Both the position numbers and the translations under genes were made by a program. Below, one piece after another: positions 22,528 through 30,100 of a stretch of 32,040 bases of DNA. Each line of letters opens with the position of its first letter. Position 1 is the stretch's first letter. Origin of the DNA: an uncultured Lachnospiraceae bacterium (GTDB lineage: Bacteria > Bacillota > Clostridia > Lachnospirales > Lachnospiraceae); NCBI GenBank assembly GCA_900318375.1, contig ONKG01000054.1:845-32884 (forward strand), read 5' to 3'. The notes under the pieces are model-generated. The model was not told the DNA's origin. It saw only the letters and a list, made by a program, of their open reading frames with translations, and made no database searches.

Positions 22528-24561
22528 CTATTGCCGTACGATCATGCTTTCGGCAAGGACCACCAGTTCATCATCCTCTCTGAATACCATCTCCGTCTTT
22601 TTTCCATTGCGCAGTTTTTCAGGGTTCAGGGTGATCAGATCTCCTTGAGCTGTTCTTCTCTTATATCCAAGGAAAATCTCACCCTTTTCTGCCACCGCGT
22701 CCTGAAGAGAGTAGAAATCTATGGCTTTATCAGGCTGCATATGGAAATAATACTTGGCCGGTTTAATATATACCTCAAATCCTTCACTGCTCAATAATGT
22801 TTCAAATATCTGCAGGAGTTCTCTGTTCTCTGCAATCTGAGCCATCATAAGAGATGCTATGTTGCGGCTGATGACAAAGTCGCTTGCCATAGAATCCTGG
22901 GCGAGCTGCTGATTCGCAATACTCCTCATTTCGCAGGTGATTCCAAAGTCAGTCTGCGGATGCATCTCTTTATAATGTTTACAGTACAGCAGCAGCTTCA
23001 AAGCCTGCTCATCTGCCTGATCGTCATCCAGCTCGTCAGGTACAAGAATCAGGACATATTGCGGATCACATTCACTCAGTAAACTGTAAATATATTTGTG
23101 CTGATCCCTCTTCCGGTTCTGTTTTTTCAGCCGCTCCCCTGCACCTTCCGGTTTATCTTTTCTCTCAATCCTGATCGCAGAATCAATGTCATTATCGATC
23201 ATTTCCTCGATGATTTCGTCAGTAAGCCACTGATCCAATTCATCCGGATCAGCTGAAAGATACACGATCGTCCCGGGAATCAGGTATTTGCACATTTCCC
23301 GAAGAATATAGGGAAGCTTTTCATTGCATCCAATAATCAGAATAGAGGAAGGAACAGCCTTATAAAGTTCAACAGGCGGTTCATATCTGACACTTCTCTC
23401 CTCTCCGACGATAATTGTATCATCATCTCTCTGCAGAAGGATCAACTGACACCCATCCCCAAGTGTGACCCTATTGGGATCCCCAATCAGGGCACTTCCG
23501 TTTTCCTGAATGATTCCGACCGCAATAACATCAGACAGATAACGGTTGATCTGTCGAATAGTCTTTCCCGTCATCTCTAAATACAGGTCTTTATTTTTAT
23601 TCCGCCTGGCAATATAGAACTCATGATCTGTATAGTTAAAAAGCTCCGTAAATACTTTTGATAAGCCATTCTGTCGACACGTATGTGTAATGATCTTGGA
23701 AACTGTATTCTCCATCATCAACAGTTCAAGGCGGTCATTTTTCACAGAAAACAGATATTGATCATTTCGTGCATCATTTCCCGCAATCCTTGCGGCATGT
23801 TCGTTTTCTCTCCCGTAAACGACAGATGTAATATAGGCTTTTGAGTCCTCTTCTCCGTCCAGAATCTTTGTGCAGGCAAGGATTCCTTTGATCGTTTCAA
23901 AATCATCATAGGAAGCAATGATGATAGATTTGCATGTCAGAACAGAACAGCGGTGCAAGTCCTTGCTGCTGGTAATGGAACCGCTCCGGCAGACAATTGT
24001 AAGATTTCCGGTATCCGGAAATTCTATGCGGATCCGGTCTTCCATCTCCGTTTTAGGAATATTATCCATCACGACTACGGCATTTCTGGTATTTTTCTGG
24101 TTTTCATATGCCTCGATCAGCTCTCCCAAAATGATAAACGTAGATTCGTTAAAGCCCAGAATTACAATATGATCATTTTCAACAACAGATTCTATTCCTT
24201 TAGATAGATCCTCAACCCTCCCCTGAATGCCATCATTGATCAGACCGATCAGCATAGCCAGAAAGAAGACTCCGATCAAGGTCGCTATAAGCATCAGAAA
24301 CAGGTAGAAGATGCTTCCGCTGTCTCCTGAAAGCACTCCGGGATCAAAAGCATGGTTCATAGTATCCCAGATCGATTTTCCCAGAGAAGAACCCTGACCG
24401 CCGAATATCCTGGCCAGAACACCGATGATAAATACAAAAATGCCGGTGACAACAAACAGGAAAATAATCGTTGACAATGTCCCCTTCGAAAGCCAGAGAT
24501 CAAAATAGTACATTGCCTTCCTGTAGATATTCTTTCTGTCTTTTTTGTCACTATTCTTCAT
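22528..24561 (-). CDS. CASTOR/POLLUX-like ion channel with RCK-type domains
   Basis: 677 residues. Two membrane spans lie at about 29-53 and 83-108, around a loop (GKSIWDTMNHAFDPG) that takes the pore position. The rest is cytosolic: an RCK1 domain from about 130 (HIVILGFNESTFIILGEL) and a second Rossmann-like domain from about 415 (SSILIIGCNEKLPYILREM), plus a terminal segment. This is the layout of bacterial relatives of the plant CASTOR/POLLUX channels and of TrkA-N proteins, which gate monovalent or divalent cation flow. Selectivity cannot be read here. It has a consensus promoter and a long leader with an attenuator-like hairpin. Confidence 0.87.
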   Translation of the reverse strand: MKNSDKKDRKNIYRKAMYYFDLWLSKGTLSTIIFLFVVTGIFVFIIGVLARIFGGQGSSLGKSIWDTMNHAFDPGVLSGDSGSIFYLFLMLIATLIGVFFLAMLIGLINDGIQGRVEDLSKGIESVVENDHIVILGFNESTFIILGELIEAYENQKNTRNAVVVMDNIPKTEMEDRIRIEFPDTGNLTIVCRSGSITSSKDLHRCSVLTCKSIIIASYDDFETIKGILACTKILDGEEDSKAYITSVVYGRENEHAARIAGNDARNDQYLFSVKNDRLELLMMENTVSKIITHTCRQNGLSKVFTELFNYTDHEFYIARRNKNKDLYLEMTGKTIRQINRYLSDVIAVGIIQENGSALIGDPNRVTLGDGCQLILLQRDDDTIIVGEERSVRYEPPVELYKAVPSSILIIGCNEKLPYILREMCKYLIPGTIVYLSADPDELDQWLTDEIIEEMIDNDIDSAIRIERKDKPEGAGERLKKQNRKRDQHKYIYSLLSECDPQYVLILVPDELDDDQADEQALKLLLYCKHYKEMHPQTDFGITCEMRSIANQQLAQDSMASDFVISRNIASLMMAQIAENRELLQIFETLLSSEGFEVYIKPAKYYFHMQPDKAIDFYSLQDAVAEKGEIFLGYKRRTAQGDLITLNPEKLRNGKKTEMVFREDDELVVLAESMIVRQ

Positions 24562-24621
24562 ATCAGGCCTCTTTTCTAATGGGTTCTAATGGGGACGGAC
24601 CGATAATTCTGACAATGCAAA

Positions 24622-24686
24622 CAAAAGAAAAGCACACACAAATCATCCGGCGCATATACTGCCTCAGATTGTATGTATGTGCTTAA
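24622..24686 (-). promoter_or_regulatory. Attenuator-like hairpin in the channel gene leader
   Basis: On the minus strand, AAGCACATACA pairs with TGTGTGTGCTT (one G-U pair) and runs into TTTTCTTTT. An outer stem, CTATGT with ACATAG, lies just upstream (24688-24720). This hairpin with a T tract sits between the promoter and the gene, so it could end transcription early unless an alternative fold forms. Confidence 0.55.
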
Positions 24687-24769
24687 AATCTATGTTATCC
24701 CGTGTATTTACGACATAGCATTTTCCTTAAGTTTCCAAAATCAGTTTTTCTTCAGTTTTCGCTAAAATC

Positions 24770-24798
24770 ATTATAAAAGTGTGATTTTCCCCTGTCAA
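24770..24798 (-). promoter_or_regulatory. Consensus sigma-A promoter of the ion-channel gene
   Basis: TTGACA (24798-24793) and TATAAT (24775-24770) are both perfect and 17 bases apart on the minus strand. The start site would be near 24763, leaving a leader of about 200 bases before the ATG at 24561. Confidence 0.85.
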
Positions 24799-24805
24799 TG
24801 AGAAT

Positions 24806-24832
24806 GGGGACGGTCCTTCTGTTTCCGTCCCC
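24806..24832. repeat. GGGGACGG palindrome
   Basis: ggggacgg and ccgtcccc close a T-rich loop; near-copy of 22474-22500. It lies between the GLUG protein stop and the ion-channel promoter, and overlaps neither box. Confidence 0.85.
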
Positions 24833-24855
24833 TTGCTCCGCTAACCTTGCTCCGC

Positions 24856-25908
24856 TTAATCCAAAATCCATTTAATCAGTTCAGCAATCGAGAAGCCTTT
24901 CTCCTTCATGCAGACAACTTTTTCAAAAATTGTGTCCTGCAGTCTGGTTACTCTGGTATCTGTATCGGAGGAGAATGTTCCGCTCCCGGTACCGATCGCG
25001 GAGAAGCTCTGATTGATCTCATTTGTCTGCAGGAAGAAATTGTCCTCCCTGTGTCCGGCATAGCCTGCATTATCTCCTGCAATCGCTCCGACTCTTCCTC
25101 CCTGGCAGGTAACCGATCCGGTGTTTACACATGAAGTCACACTGCTTTCTGTACTGCCGCCCGTAATGCTGCCGGTAAGATCGGTTCCGCCGGAAACATC
25201 TCCAAGATTCAGACAGTGATCCATGTCGTTGTCAGCATACAAATCTCCGACAATTCCTCCGCAGCATCTTCTGGATCCTGACACAGGCCCGGAATTCATA
25301 CAGTATGATATCCGGCAGCGGTCGGCTAAGCCGATCATTCCGCCGACTCGATCAACTCCGCTGGCAGAAACAACCGTTACGCAATAATCAATAGTTGTTT
25401 CAGAGGCAGTTCCCACTATACCGCCAACACATGTATTACCTTGAACACTTCCTGATACCGCCAGATTTGAGATAGAAGCCTGGTGGGTCATGCCAAAAAG
25501 CCCCTGACAATTCTCATCGCCTTCAATTTTCATACCTTCGATCAGATGCCCGTTCCCGTTAAAAGTCCCTGTAAAAGGTTCTTCCTCCGTTCCGATCGGA
25601 GTCCAGTCCTCATTTTTGAGATCAAGATCATTCATCAGAACATAGGATCCGGACAAGTCAGAGCTTATATTCCGAAGATCACTTACAGTATAGATCTCAA
25701 CAGCAAAGGCATTATCGGGTTCTTCTCCCTCATTATGCTTTCCGAATAATTTGCCGATCATGCTGTTTCTGTACTTAGACTCCGGAACCTGCTGAAAGCC
25801 TGTTTTCTCAGCGGCGAAAACAGGGACAGACAGAGACACGGCTGCCAGTAATCCTGCCAGAAGCACAGCCATTGACCTCTTTTTTAAAATATGTGTTCTT
25901 TTCATCAT
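24856..25908 (-). CDS. Secreted GLUG-repeat surface protein
   Basis: 350 residues. A classic signal peptide ends at VFA-AEK (about residue 32). From about residue 100 come five or more repeats of the GLUG type, each with a strand, a loop with GGIVG or GAIAG, and a cysteine in TYC/SYC/SVTSC (GNTCVGGIVG, DRVGGMIG, RRCCGGIVG, GRVGAIAG). The fold is probably a right-handed beta-solenoid. No cell-wall anchor motif follows the repeats, so it is likely released or bound non-covalently. The two adjacent ATGs at 25908 and 25905 are equivalent; GGGGAG lies 10 bases upstream. Confidence 0.85.
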   Translation of the reverse strand: MMKRTHILKKRSMAVLLAGLLAAVSLSVPVFAAEKTGFQQVPESKYRNSMIGKLFGKHNEGEEPDNAFAVEIYTVSDLRNISSDLSGSYVLMNDLDLKNEDWTPIGTEEEPFTGTFNGNGHLIEGMKIEGDENCQGLFGMTHQASISNLAVSGSVQGNTCVGGIVGTASETTIDYCVTVVSASGVDRVGGMIGLADRCRISYCMNSGPVSGSRRCCGGIVGDLYADNDMDHCLNLGDVSGGTDLTGSITGGSTESSVTSCVNTGSVTCQGGRVGAIAGDNAGYAGHREDNFFLQTNEINQSFSAIGTGSGTFSSDTDTRVTRLQDTIFEKVVCMKEKGFSIAELIKWILD

Positions 25909-26399
25909 TGTGCAAGTTCTCCCCTTTTATATTTCTGCTGTTAATGATGGATAAACAATAAGTTTACATCCGGATGGAAACTTAAGCGGGAGACTGATGC
26001 TTGCTGTGTCATGCAGGACCTGCCCCAGAAAAACCGCATCTCAGCCGCTATATTCATTTCTTCCGTTTGCTATATCTGTATTTTAACAAATGAATTTTAA
26101 CTGAGAATTATATCGTTTTAATTTAACCGAAAATAATTTTAACACATCTTCCTTTTTTCGCTTCCCTTATAGTGGTTTACCGGATTCTCCTCCCGGTGCG
26201 GACTCTTTTCTTCATGTGCACGACTGGCGGCTTTTTCAGCTGCAATAACGCCTTCGTTTACGCCAAAAATAGCAGGATATTGTTATTTTAGGGCCATTAT
26301 GCTAGTATTTTAGAGCAGTATTCTATAATCTCTTCCCAAAATAGTTCGGACAGAGACTTGAATTTTTATACTTAATGCATCGGAAAAAGGGGGGAGTTT
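25909..26399. other. Divergent intergenic region with TTTTAAC repeats
   Basis: About 490 bases separate the GLUG gene (minus) from the MFS gene (plus). Between 26090 and 26145 the motif attttaac or a close form recurs four times. A TATAAT on the plus strand near 26322 has no good partner. GTTATTTTAGGGC and GTATTTTAGAGC, about 30 bases apart, form a further short direct repeat upstream of the MFS gene. Nothing reads as a gene. Confidence 0.5.
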
Positions 26400-27620
26400 A
26401 TGAAAAATAGCGGCTTTTTTTCTTCTCTTGGTAAAAGAAAACTCGGTGTTGTACTGAATCTGTTCTATGCTTACATGTCTCTGGGACTGGTCCTGATCAT
26501 GCTGGGATCGATCCTGCCGGAAATGAAATCAGATTACGCGCTTTCCTATCAAATCGGCGGAGCACTGCTGTCGGTCCAGTCAGTAGGCTATGTGCTGGCG
26601 GGACTGCTGGCAGGCTATCTGCCCTTTGTTCTCGGAATCAAAATATCTTTTATCCTGATCCAGCTGTCCGTGACTCTGGGCTTCGTGATGCTTCTTGTCA
26701 GCGGAAACCCTGTCTGGCTCCTGATTGCCATGTTCCTGATCGGCATCGGAAAGGGCGGCATTACCAATTATAACAATCTTCTCATGAACATATACAGTGA
26801 GGGAAATGCCGGCCCTCTGAACATCCTGCACGCCTGTTTCGCCGCAGGTGCTGTTATTGCGCCGCTGATCGCCATGGTGGTCGCCGGCTGGAGGCCGGCG
26901 GTGATCATCGGATGTGTCTGCTGCGCGGCATCTCTTGCCTTCCTGCTGCCGGCAGGTTTTTCGGACAAGGACCTCGAAACATCAGATGCATCAGATGCAC
27001 CGGACGCTGCAGACAGAGTAAAAGACAACAGGAAAAAGAAAGTTGACTATGGCTTTATAAAAGAAACGCTGTTCTGGGTCACCGTCATCATCTGCTTCTT
27101 CTATCAGGCTGTAGAGGCTTCCTTTATGGGATGGATGACCAGCTTCCTGATCGATACCGGAGTCATGGCGGAGTCCCTTGCTCAGTTCACCACGTCTGTC
27201 CTCTGGATGGCTCTGATGGCAGGAAGACTTCTCTGTTCCGCCGCAGCCGCGAAATTCAGCCCCAGGTCTATGATCCTGGCACTGACTCTGATCACAACAG
27301 GCTTTATGGCTGTTCTCCTGCAGACAAAATCACCGGCAGGGCTGATCATAGCCACTGCCGGTATCGGTCTTGGAATGTCGGGCATGTTCGGTACCTCTGT
27401 CTCCAATGCGGGAGACATTTTCTCAAAATACCCGGTCTGTATGGGGTTTTTCGTGTTCCTGACCAGCATGGGCGCCATCGTGGCTCCCGCGATCATCGGC
27501 AGCGTTGCCAATACACATGGGATGCATATCGGCATGTCCACTCTCCTGATCTTTGCGGCCTGTATGGTGGCGGCAGCAATCATCAATATCTTCCTGTCCC
27601 GGAAAAAGCCTGTTGCCTGA
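26400..27620 (+). CDS. MFS transporter (fucose-permease-like)
   Basis: 406 residues with GGGGGGAG just upstream of ATG. Twelve hydrophobic spans in two blocks are separated by a charged central loop (about 195-220, rich in Asp, Ala and Lys). The first loop carries an MFS-like YLPFVLGIK stretch, and the glycine-rich GIGKGGITNYNNLLMN is typical of the sugar-permease branch. A proton-coupled uptake or efflux function is likely, but the substrate is unknown. It stands alone, convergent to the YdcF-type gene. Confidence 0.85.
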   Translation: MKNSGFFSSLGKRKLGVVLNLFYAYMSLGLVLIMLGSILPEMKSDYALSYQIGGALLSVQSVGYVLAGLLAGYLPFVLGIKISFILIQLSVTLGFVMLLVSGNPVWLLIAMFLIGIGKGGITNYNNLLMNIYSEGNAGPLNILHACFAAGAVIAPLIAMVVAGWRPAVIIGCVCCAASLAFLLPAGFSDKDLETSDASDAPDAADRVKDNRKKKVDYGFIKETLFWVTVIICFFYQAVEASFMGWMTSFLIDTGVMAESLAQFTTSVLWMALMAGRLLCSAAAAKFSPRSMILALTLITTGFMAVLLQTKSPAGLIIATAGIGLGMSGMFGTSVSNAGDIFSKYPVCMGFFVFLTSMGAIVAPAIIGSVANTHGMHIGMSTLLIFAACMVAAAIINIFLSRKKPVA

Positions 27621-27667
27621 ACACCTGCAGAGTCCTTCTTCCAAAGATGTTGGGGCCCTGGTTGGGT

Positions 27668-28456
27668 TCATTGCGCATACAGGGGATTGGCCTCTCTGAT
27701 CTGGTCCCCATAGATATTCTTTAAGCCGGAAAAGGCTTTTTCTACATCCTCAGGAATATCCACGTGCGCGATGAACCCTTTGCCTGCCGGACCATATCCA
27801 TTCTCGTCATCTCTCAGCCGGGGGACTTCTCCCATCAGGAGGTTTATATACCTGCCGATCTCCCACATACCATGAATCTTCTCGGATATGCCAAGCCCAT
27901 CCGCCTCGTCTCTTACTGTCGCAGAATACGAGGCATAATTTATGACGGATATACCCTGAGGCCTGTTTTTGCGGAAACCCGCATCCATCCGCTTCTGCAT
28001 AGTCGCATCCTGACATAGAATGATGCTTTTGCAGTCGATTCTGTTTTCCCTTATGAGATTCAGAAGGTATGTTATATTATTCCCGCAGTTTGTGGATCTG
28101 GTTTCCAGATAGTCCGCTTCGCACCCATGGATTTCCTGCAGATATTTCTGAAAGATTTCAGCTTCTGTAAGTCCGGCTGTCCTGATCGATGGATATTCTG
28201 ACTGCACAGTTTTCCTGAGAGTTTCTGTCGTATGACCGGCTCCGCCGACTATGATATAGACTGAAGCGATCCTTTGCCTGATCGCCTCCGCCAAAACATC
28301 TCCGCCCGCAAGGATACTGCCCCCGAAGAGGACCATCACATCCGCCCGATCAATTCCGTATCTTTCATACAGGCTGCTGCAGTCAAGCGATTTCACATCC
28401 CTTTGCCCGCAGAATCTCCCAAGGGTATTAATGAGTTCCGCTGCCGCTCTATTCAT
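27668..28456 (-). CDS. YdcF-family (DUF218) protein
   Basis: 262 residues from the ATG at 28456, after TTAGGAGAAG. The 76 in-frame codons upstream have no site. DUF218 fold signatures are present: ADVMVLFGGSILAGGDVLAEA near the start, VYIIVGGAGHTTET, a GLTEAEIFQKYL helix, ETRSTNCGNN and SIILCQDATMQKR. YdcF-type proteins bind nucleotide-like ligands and have an uncertain role. The final codons, DQIREANPLYAQ, are found again as a vestige at 10767-10798. Upstream is a palindromic repeat. Confidence 0.88.
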   Translation of the reverse strand: MNRAAAELINTLGRFCGQRDVKSLDCSSLYERYGIDRADVMVLFGGSILAGGDVLAEAIRQRIASVYIIVGGAGHTTETLRKTVQSEYPSIRTAGLTEAEIFQKYLQEIHGCEADYLETRSTNCGNNITYLLNLIRENRIDCKSIILCQDATMQKRMDAGFRKNRPQGISVINYASYSATVRDEADGLGISEKIHGMWEIGRYINLLMGEVPRLRDDENGYGPAGKGFIAHVDIPEDVEKAFSGLKNIYGDQIREANPLYAQ

Positions 28457-28530
28457 AATGCTTCTCCTAAACTGCCCTGCCATATGTAAAGTGCTCGACC
28501 ACTTTCCCCGCTGAGGAAAGCGTCTTCTTT

Positions 28531-28572
28531 GGGAAATGGACAAACAGGGGGAAGTTCCTTTTTTCCATCCCC
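28531..28572. repeat. Diverged palindromic element
   Basis: gggaaatgga and ttccatcccc are nearly complementary around a G-rich and T-rich loop. It resembles the GGGGACGG palindromes but has lost the ACGG core. It lies between the YdcF-type gene start and the small protein at 28584. Confidence 0.55.
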
Positions 28573-28583
28573 CTGCCACCTGC

Positions 28584-28778
28584 TCAGACAGGAAATGTAT
28601 CCAGCCACAAATCGCCCTCATTGATTCCCTCTGCATACAGCCAGTCATCCTCGACCCGAAGCTGCTTCTCCATACCATTTTCATCGACCAGAGTAACGAT
28701 CACGGTGATTTTTTCGTTTTGCGGACGTTCCTCGCAGCCATAGTCATCTTCCTGAATCCGTTTTATTTTCCAACTCAT
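28584..28778 (-). CDS. Small acidic hypothetical protein
   Basis: 64 residues from the ATG at 28778 after GGGGAAAG. The first residues, MSWKIKRIQEDDYGCEERP, are followed by a strand-rich segment (ITVIVTLVDENG) and an acidic end (EDDWLYAEGINEGDLWLD). Small proteins with this RIEEDYGCE-like opening occur widely in related genomes, without an assigned function. The first 15 codons are strongly similar, at DNA level too, to the start of the CapA gene. The ATG overlaps the end of a SWIM-gene vestige. Confidence 0.7.
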   Translation of the reverse strand: MSWKIKRIQEDDYGCEERPQNEKITVIVTLVDENGMEKQLRVEDDWLYAEGINEGDLWLDTFPV

Positions 28779-28799
28779 TTTTTCTTTCCCCACATTTGT

Positions 28800-28840
28800 T
28801 TCAGCAGTTTTCCAGGTTCCCGGACTATCACTTTTCTTGT
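28800..28840 (-). pseudogene. Vestige of the 3' end of the SWIM gene
   Basis: 41 bases match 30111-30151, the end of the intact SWIM-protein gene, with four differences, all transitions. In frame it reads TRKVIVREPGKLLK against TRKVMVQELGELLK. The match stops sharply at 28840 and nothing upstream corresponds to the rest of the gene. It lies directly before the small protein at 28584-28778 and next to the membrane protein gene at 28837. Confidence 0.65.
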
Positions 28841-29421
28841 TTATATGGGATACGACGGTCATTATTACTATAGTGCTGCATGCTAATTATTCCTCTGACC
28901 CTCATTACAGGCACCACGGTACCAGCCAGGAGCTGGAATCCCTGCGCATTGAGTACCAGAATCTTTTCGACCGCAGCAACAAGCTGGACAACAAAGCTTA
29001 CATCACAGTGACCTTCTGCGGCTTTATGTTTGTCTTTATTACCAGCCTTTTTGGAAGCATTCCTCTAATTCAGCTGGAAGGCCTGCTTGTACACGATGCT
29101 CTGACCATACTATATATTTCGTCATGTATCGCAGTCTCAGTCACCTACGTGTGGAACCTGATCTGGTTTATGCAGCTTCTGGCACCGGAAGGCATTATTC
29201 GCCTTGACCCGGACAAAATCGCCAAAGCAGATCTCGATCACTGCAGCGCACACCAGGCGGAATGCCGCCTGATCGAACTCTACCGGGGCATCATTAACGA
29301 GGATCTTGTAACACTTCACACTCGCTGCGACAAGTTCGTCAAAGGGCTCCGCTATGTACTTCTGACACTAATCCTCTCCTTCGTCTGCTATGGTCTGCAG
29401 ATACTGCTCAAGGTGCTTTGA
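28837..29421 (+). CDS. Membrane protein with Pycsar-effector-like topology
   Basis: Up to 194 residues; start uncertain. The frame opens with TTG at 28837 and has GTG at 28873, but neither has a ribosome site, so the 5' end may be truncated at the adjacent SWIM vestige. A helix (LFDRSNKLDNKAYITVTFCGF) leads into two spans (about 55-75 and 87-110), then a polar helical middle and a third span (170-190). DNKA-then-span is the layout of Pycsar-type and SLATT membrane effectors. No cyclase or sensor is adjacent, so a defence role is only a suggestion. A terminator follows at 29525. Confidence 0.65.
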   Translation: MFIWDTTVIITIVLHANYSSDPHYRHHGTSQELESLRIEYQNLFDRSNKLDNKAYITVTFCGFMFVFITSLFGSIPLIQLEGLLVHDALTILYISSCIAVSVTYVWNLIWFMQLLAPEGIIRLDPDKIAKADLDHCSAHQAECRLIELYRGIINEDLVTLHTRCDKFVKGLRYVLLTLILSFVCYGLQILLKVL

Positions 29422-29436
29422 ACAAGAACAAGGGAA

Positions 29437-29509
29437 ATTGACTGGAATTAACTCAGATTGGTACAGTTTTACTCACACCCGCAAATGTCAAGGGGCTGAC
29501 GAGCACTTC
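29437..29509. repeat. 73-base direct repeat, copy 1
   Basis: Begins attgact and runs to the gcactt stretch. It matches 31897-31969 at about 64 of 73 positions. Shared features include aattaactcagattg, cagttttactca and cccgcaaatgtcaagg. The copy lies directly downstream of the membrane-protein stop. Confidence 0.8.
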
Positions 29510-29524
29510 CTCAGTGCAGATACC

Positions 29525-29563
29525 AAAACATCCCATATCTTTTCAGATATGAGATGTTTTTCT
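29525..29563 (+). terminator. Rho-independent terminator
   Basis: AAAACATC-C-CATATC pairs with GATATG-A-GATGTTTT around TTTTCA and runs into TTTTTCT. It follows the membrane protein gene by about 100 bases. Its minus side also has a short T run, so it may end the small-gene transcript at 29589 as well. Confidence 0.8.
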
Positions 29564-29588
29564 AATGGCCATGACCAGTCAATCCGAA

Positions 29589-29740
29589 TCATCCTTCATA
29601 GAATCCATTCTCACTGTCCTCAGACCATCTCTTATACATTTCTTTATAGTGCCTGGCAATAAATCTTTGAATTACACTGATCTCATGATCAGTCAGTCTT
29701 CCTCAGCATCAGCTATTTCCCTTAACTTGCTTTCAGGCAT
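29589..29740 (-). pseudogene. Frameshifted small ORF (about 50 residues)
   Basis: The ATG at 29740 follows a strong AAGGAGGTG at 10 bases and starts MPESKLREIADAEED, then stops at codon 16. One base later in a different frame, LTDHEISVIQRFIARHYKEM and KRWSEDSENGFYEG follow to a stop at 29589. Adding a single base near 29697 would join them into about 50 residues with sensible protein character. This is either a pseudogene, a sequencing error, or an unusual programmed shift. It overlaps the stop of the 89-residue gene before it, so translation would be coupled. Confidence 0.55.
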
Positions 29741-30002
29741 AACGTATTTTCACCTCCTTAATCGGATCAAGGAAGGAAACAGGGTCAATTAAAAGATTTT
29801 CAAGGATAGGGACTAAATCTATATAATCTTCTTCCTGTTCTTTTCCTTTATTCTTTGAGATAACCACCAGATATCCCTGATCCCACTCAACTACCTCTAT
29901 ATATTTTTCAAGATTTTTACTTGTCAGAAATGTTATAGTCCTATCCCCTACTGAAAATGTCGTATACTCTCCTCGATTAGATAAATATGCTGTCTGGTCC
30001 AT
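29733..30002 (-). CDS. Small hypothetical protein
   Basis: 89 residues, soluble. Its N-terminal half is strand rich (YTTFSVGDRTITFLT), then KYIEVVEWDQGYLVVISKNKG, an acidic EEDYIDLVPILENL helix and a basic end. I do not recognise the function. AAGGGGG lies about 12 bases before ATG, longer than usual. Its stop overlaps the ATG of the frameshifted ORF at 29740, so the pair forms a coupled unit. Together they could be a small two-protein system such as a toxin-antitoxin pair, but no family match supports this. Confidence 0.7.
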   Translation of the reverse strand: MDQTAYLSNRGEYTTFSVGDRTITFLTSKNLEKYIEVVEWDQGYLVVISKNKGKEQEEDYIDLVPILENLLIDPVSFLDPIKEVKIRYA

Positions 30003-30100
30003 TTGAATGGCATACCCCCTTATCTACTTCTGCTGTATCAATCTCATTTGAAATACGAATCTGCATCTATTATACACATGCCATGGTCCGGTTTCCACAC

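Noticed and set aside
24688-24720. Known riboswitch in the ion-channel leader
   Set aside because: The CTATGT/ACATAG stem and its loop do not match any class I can recall, so I report only an attenuator-like structure.
10767-27706. Complete integrative element between the two YdcF-tail matches
   Set aside because: No integrase, recombinase or transfer gene lies inside, and the repeats are only 32 bases with four mismatches. It stays a hypothesis in the findings, not a feature.
29565-29792. 75-codon plus-strand frame over the small-gene pair
   Set aside because: It is antisense to the coupled minus-strand genes with a strong ribosome site, and it shows no start signal of its own.
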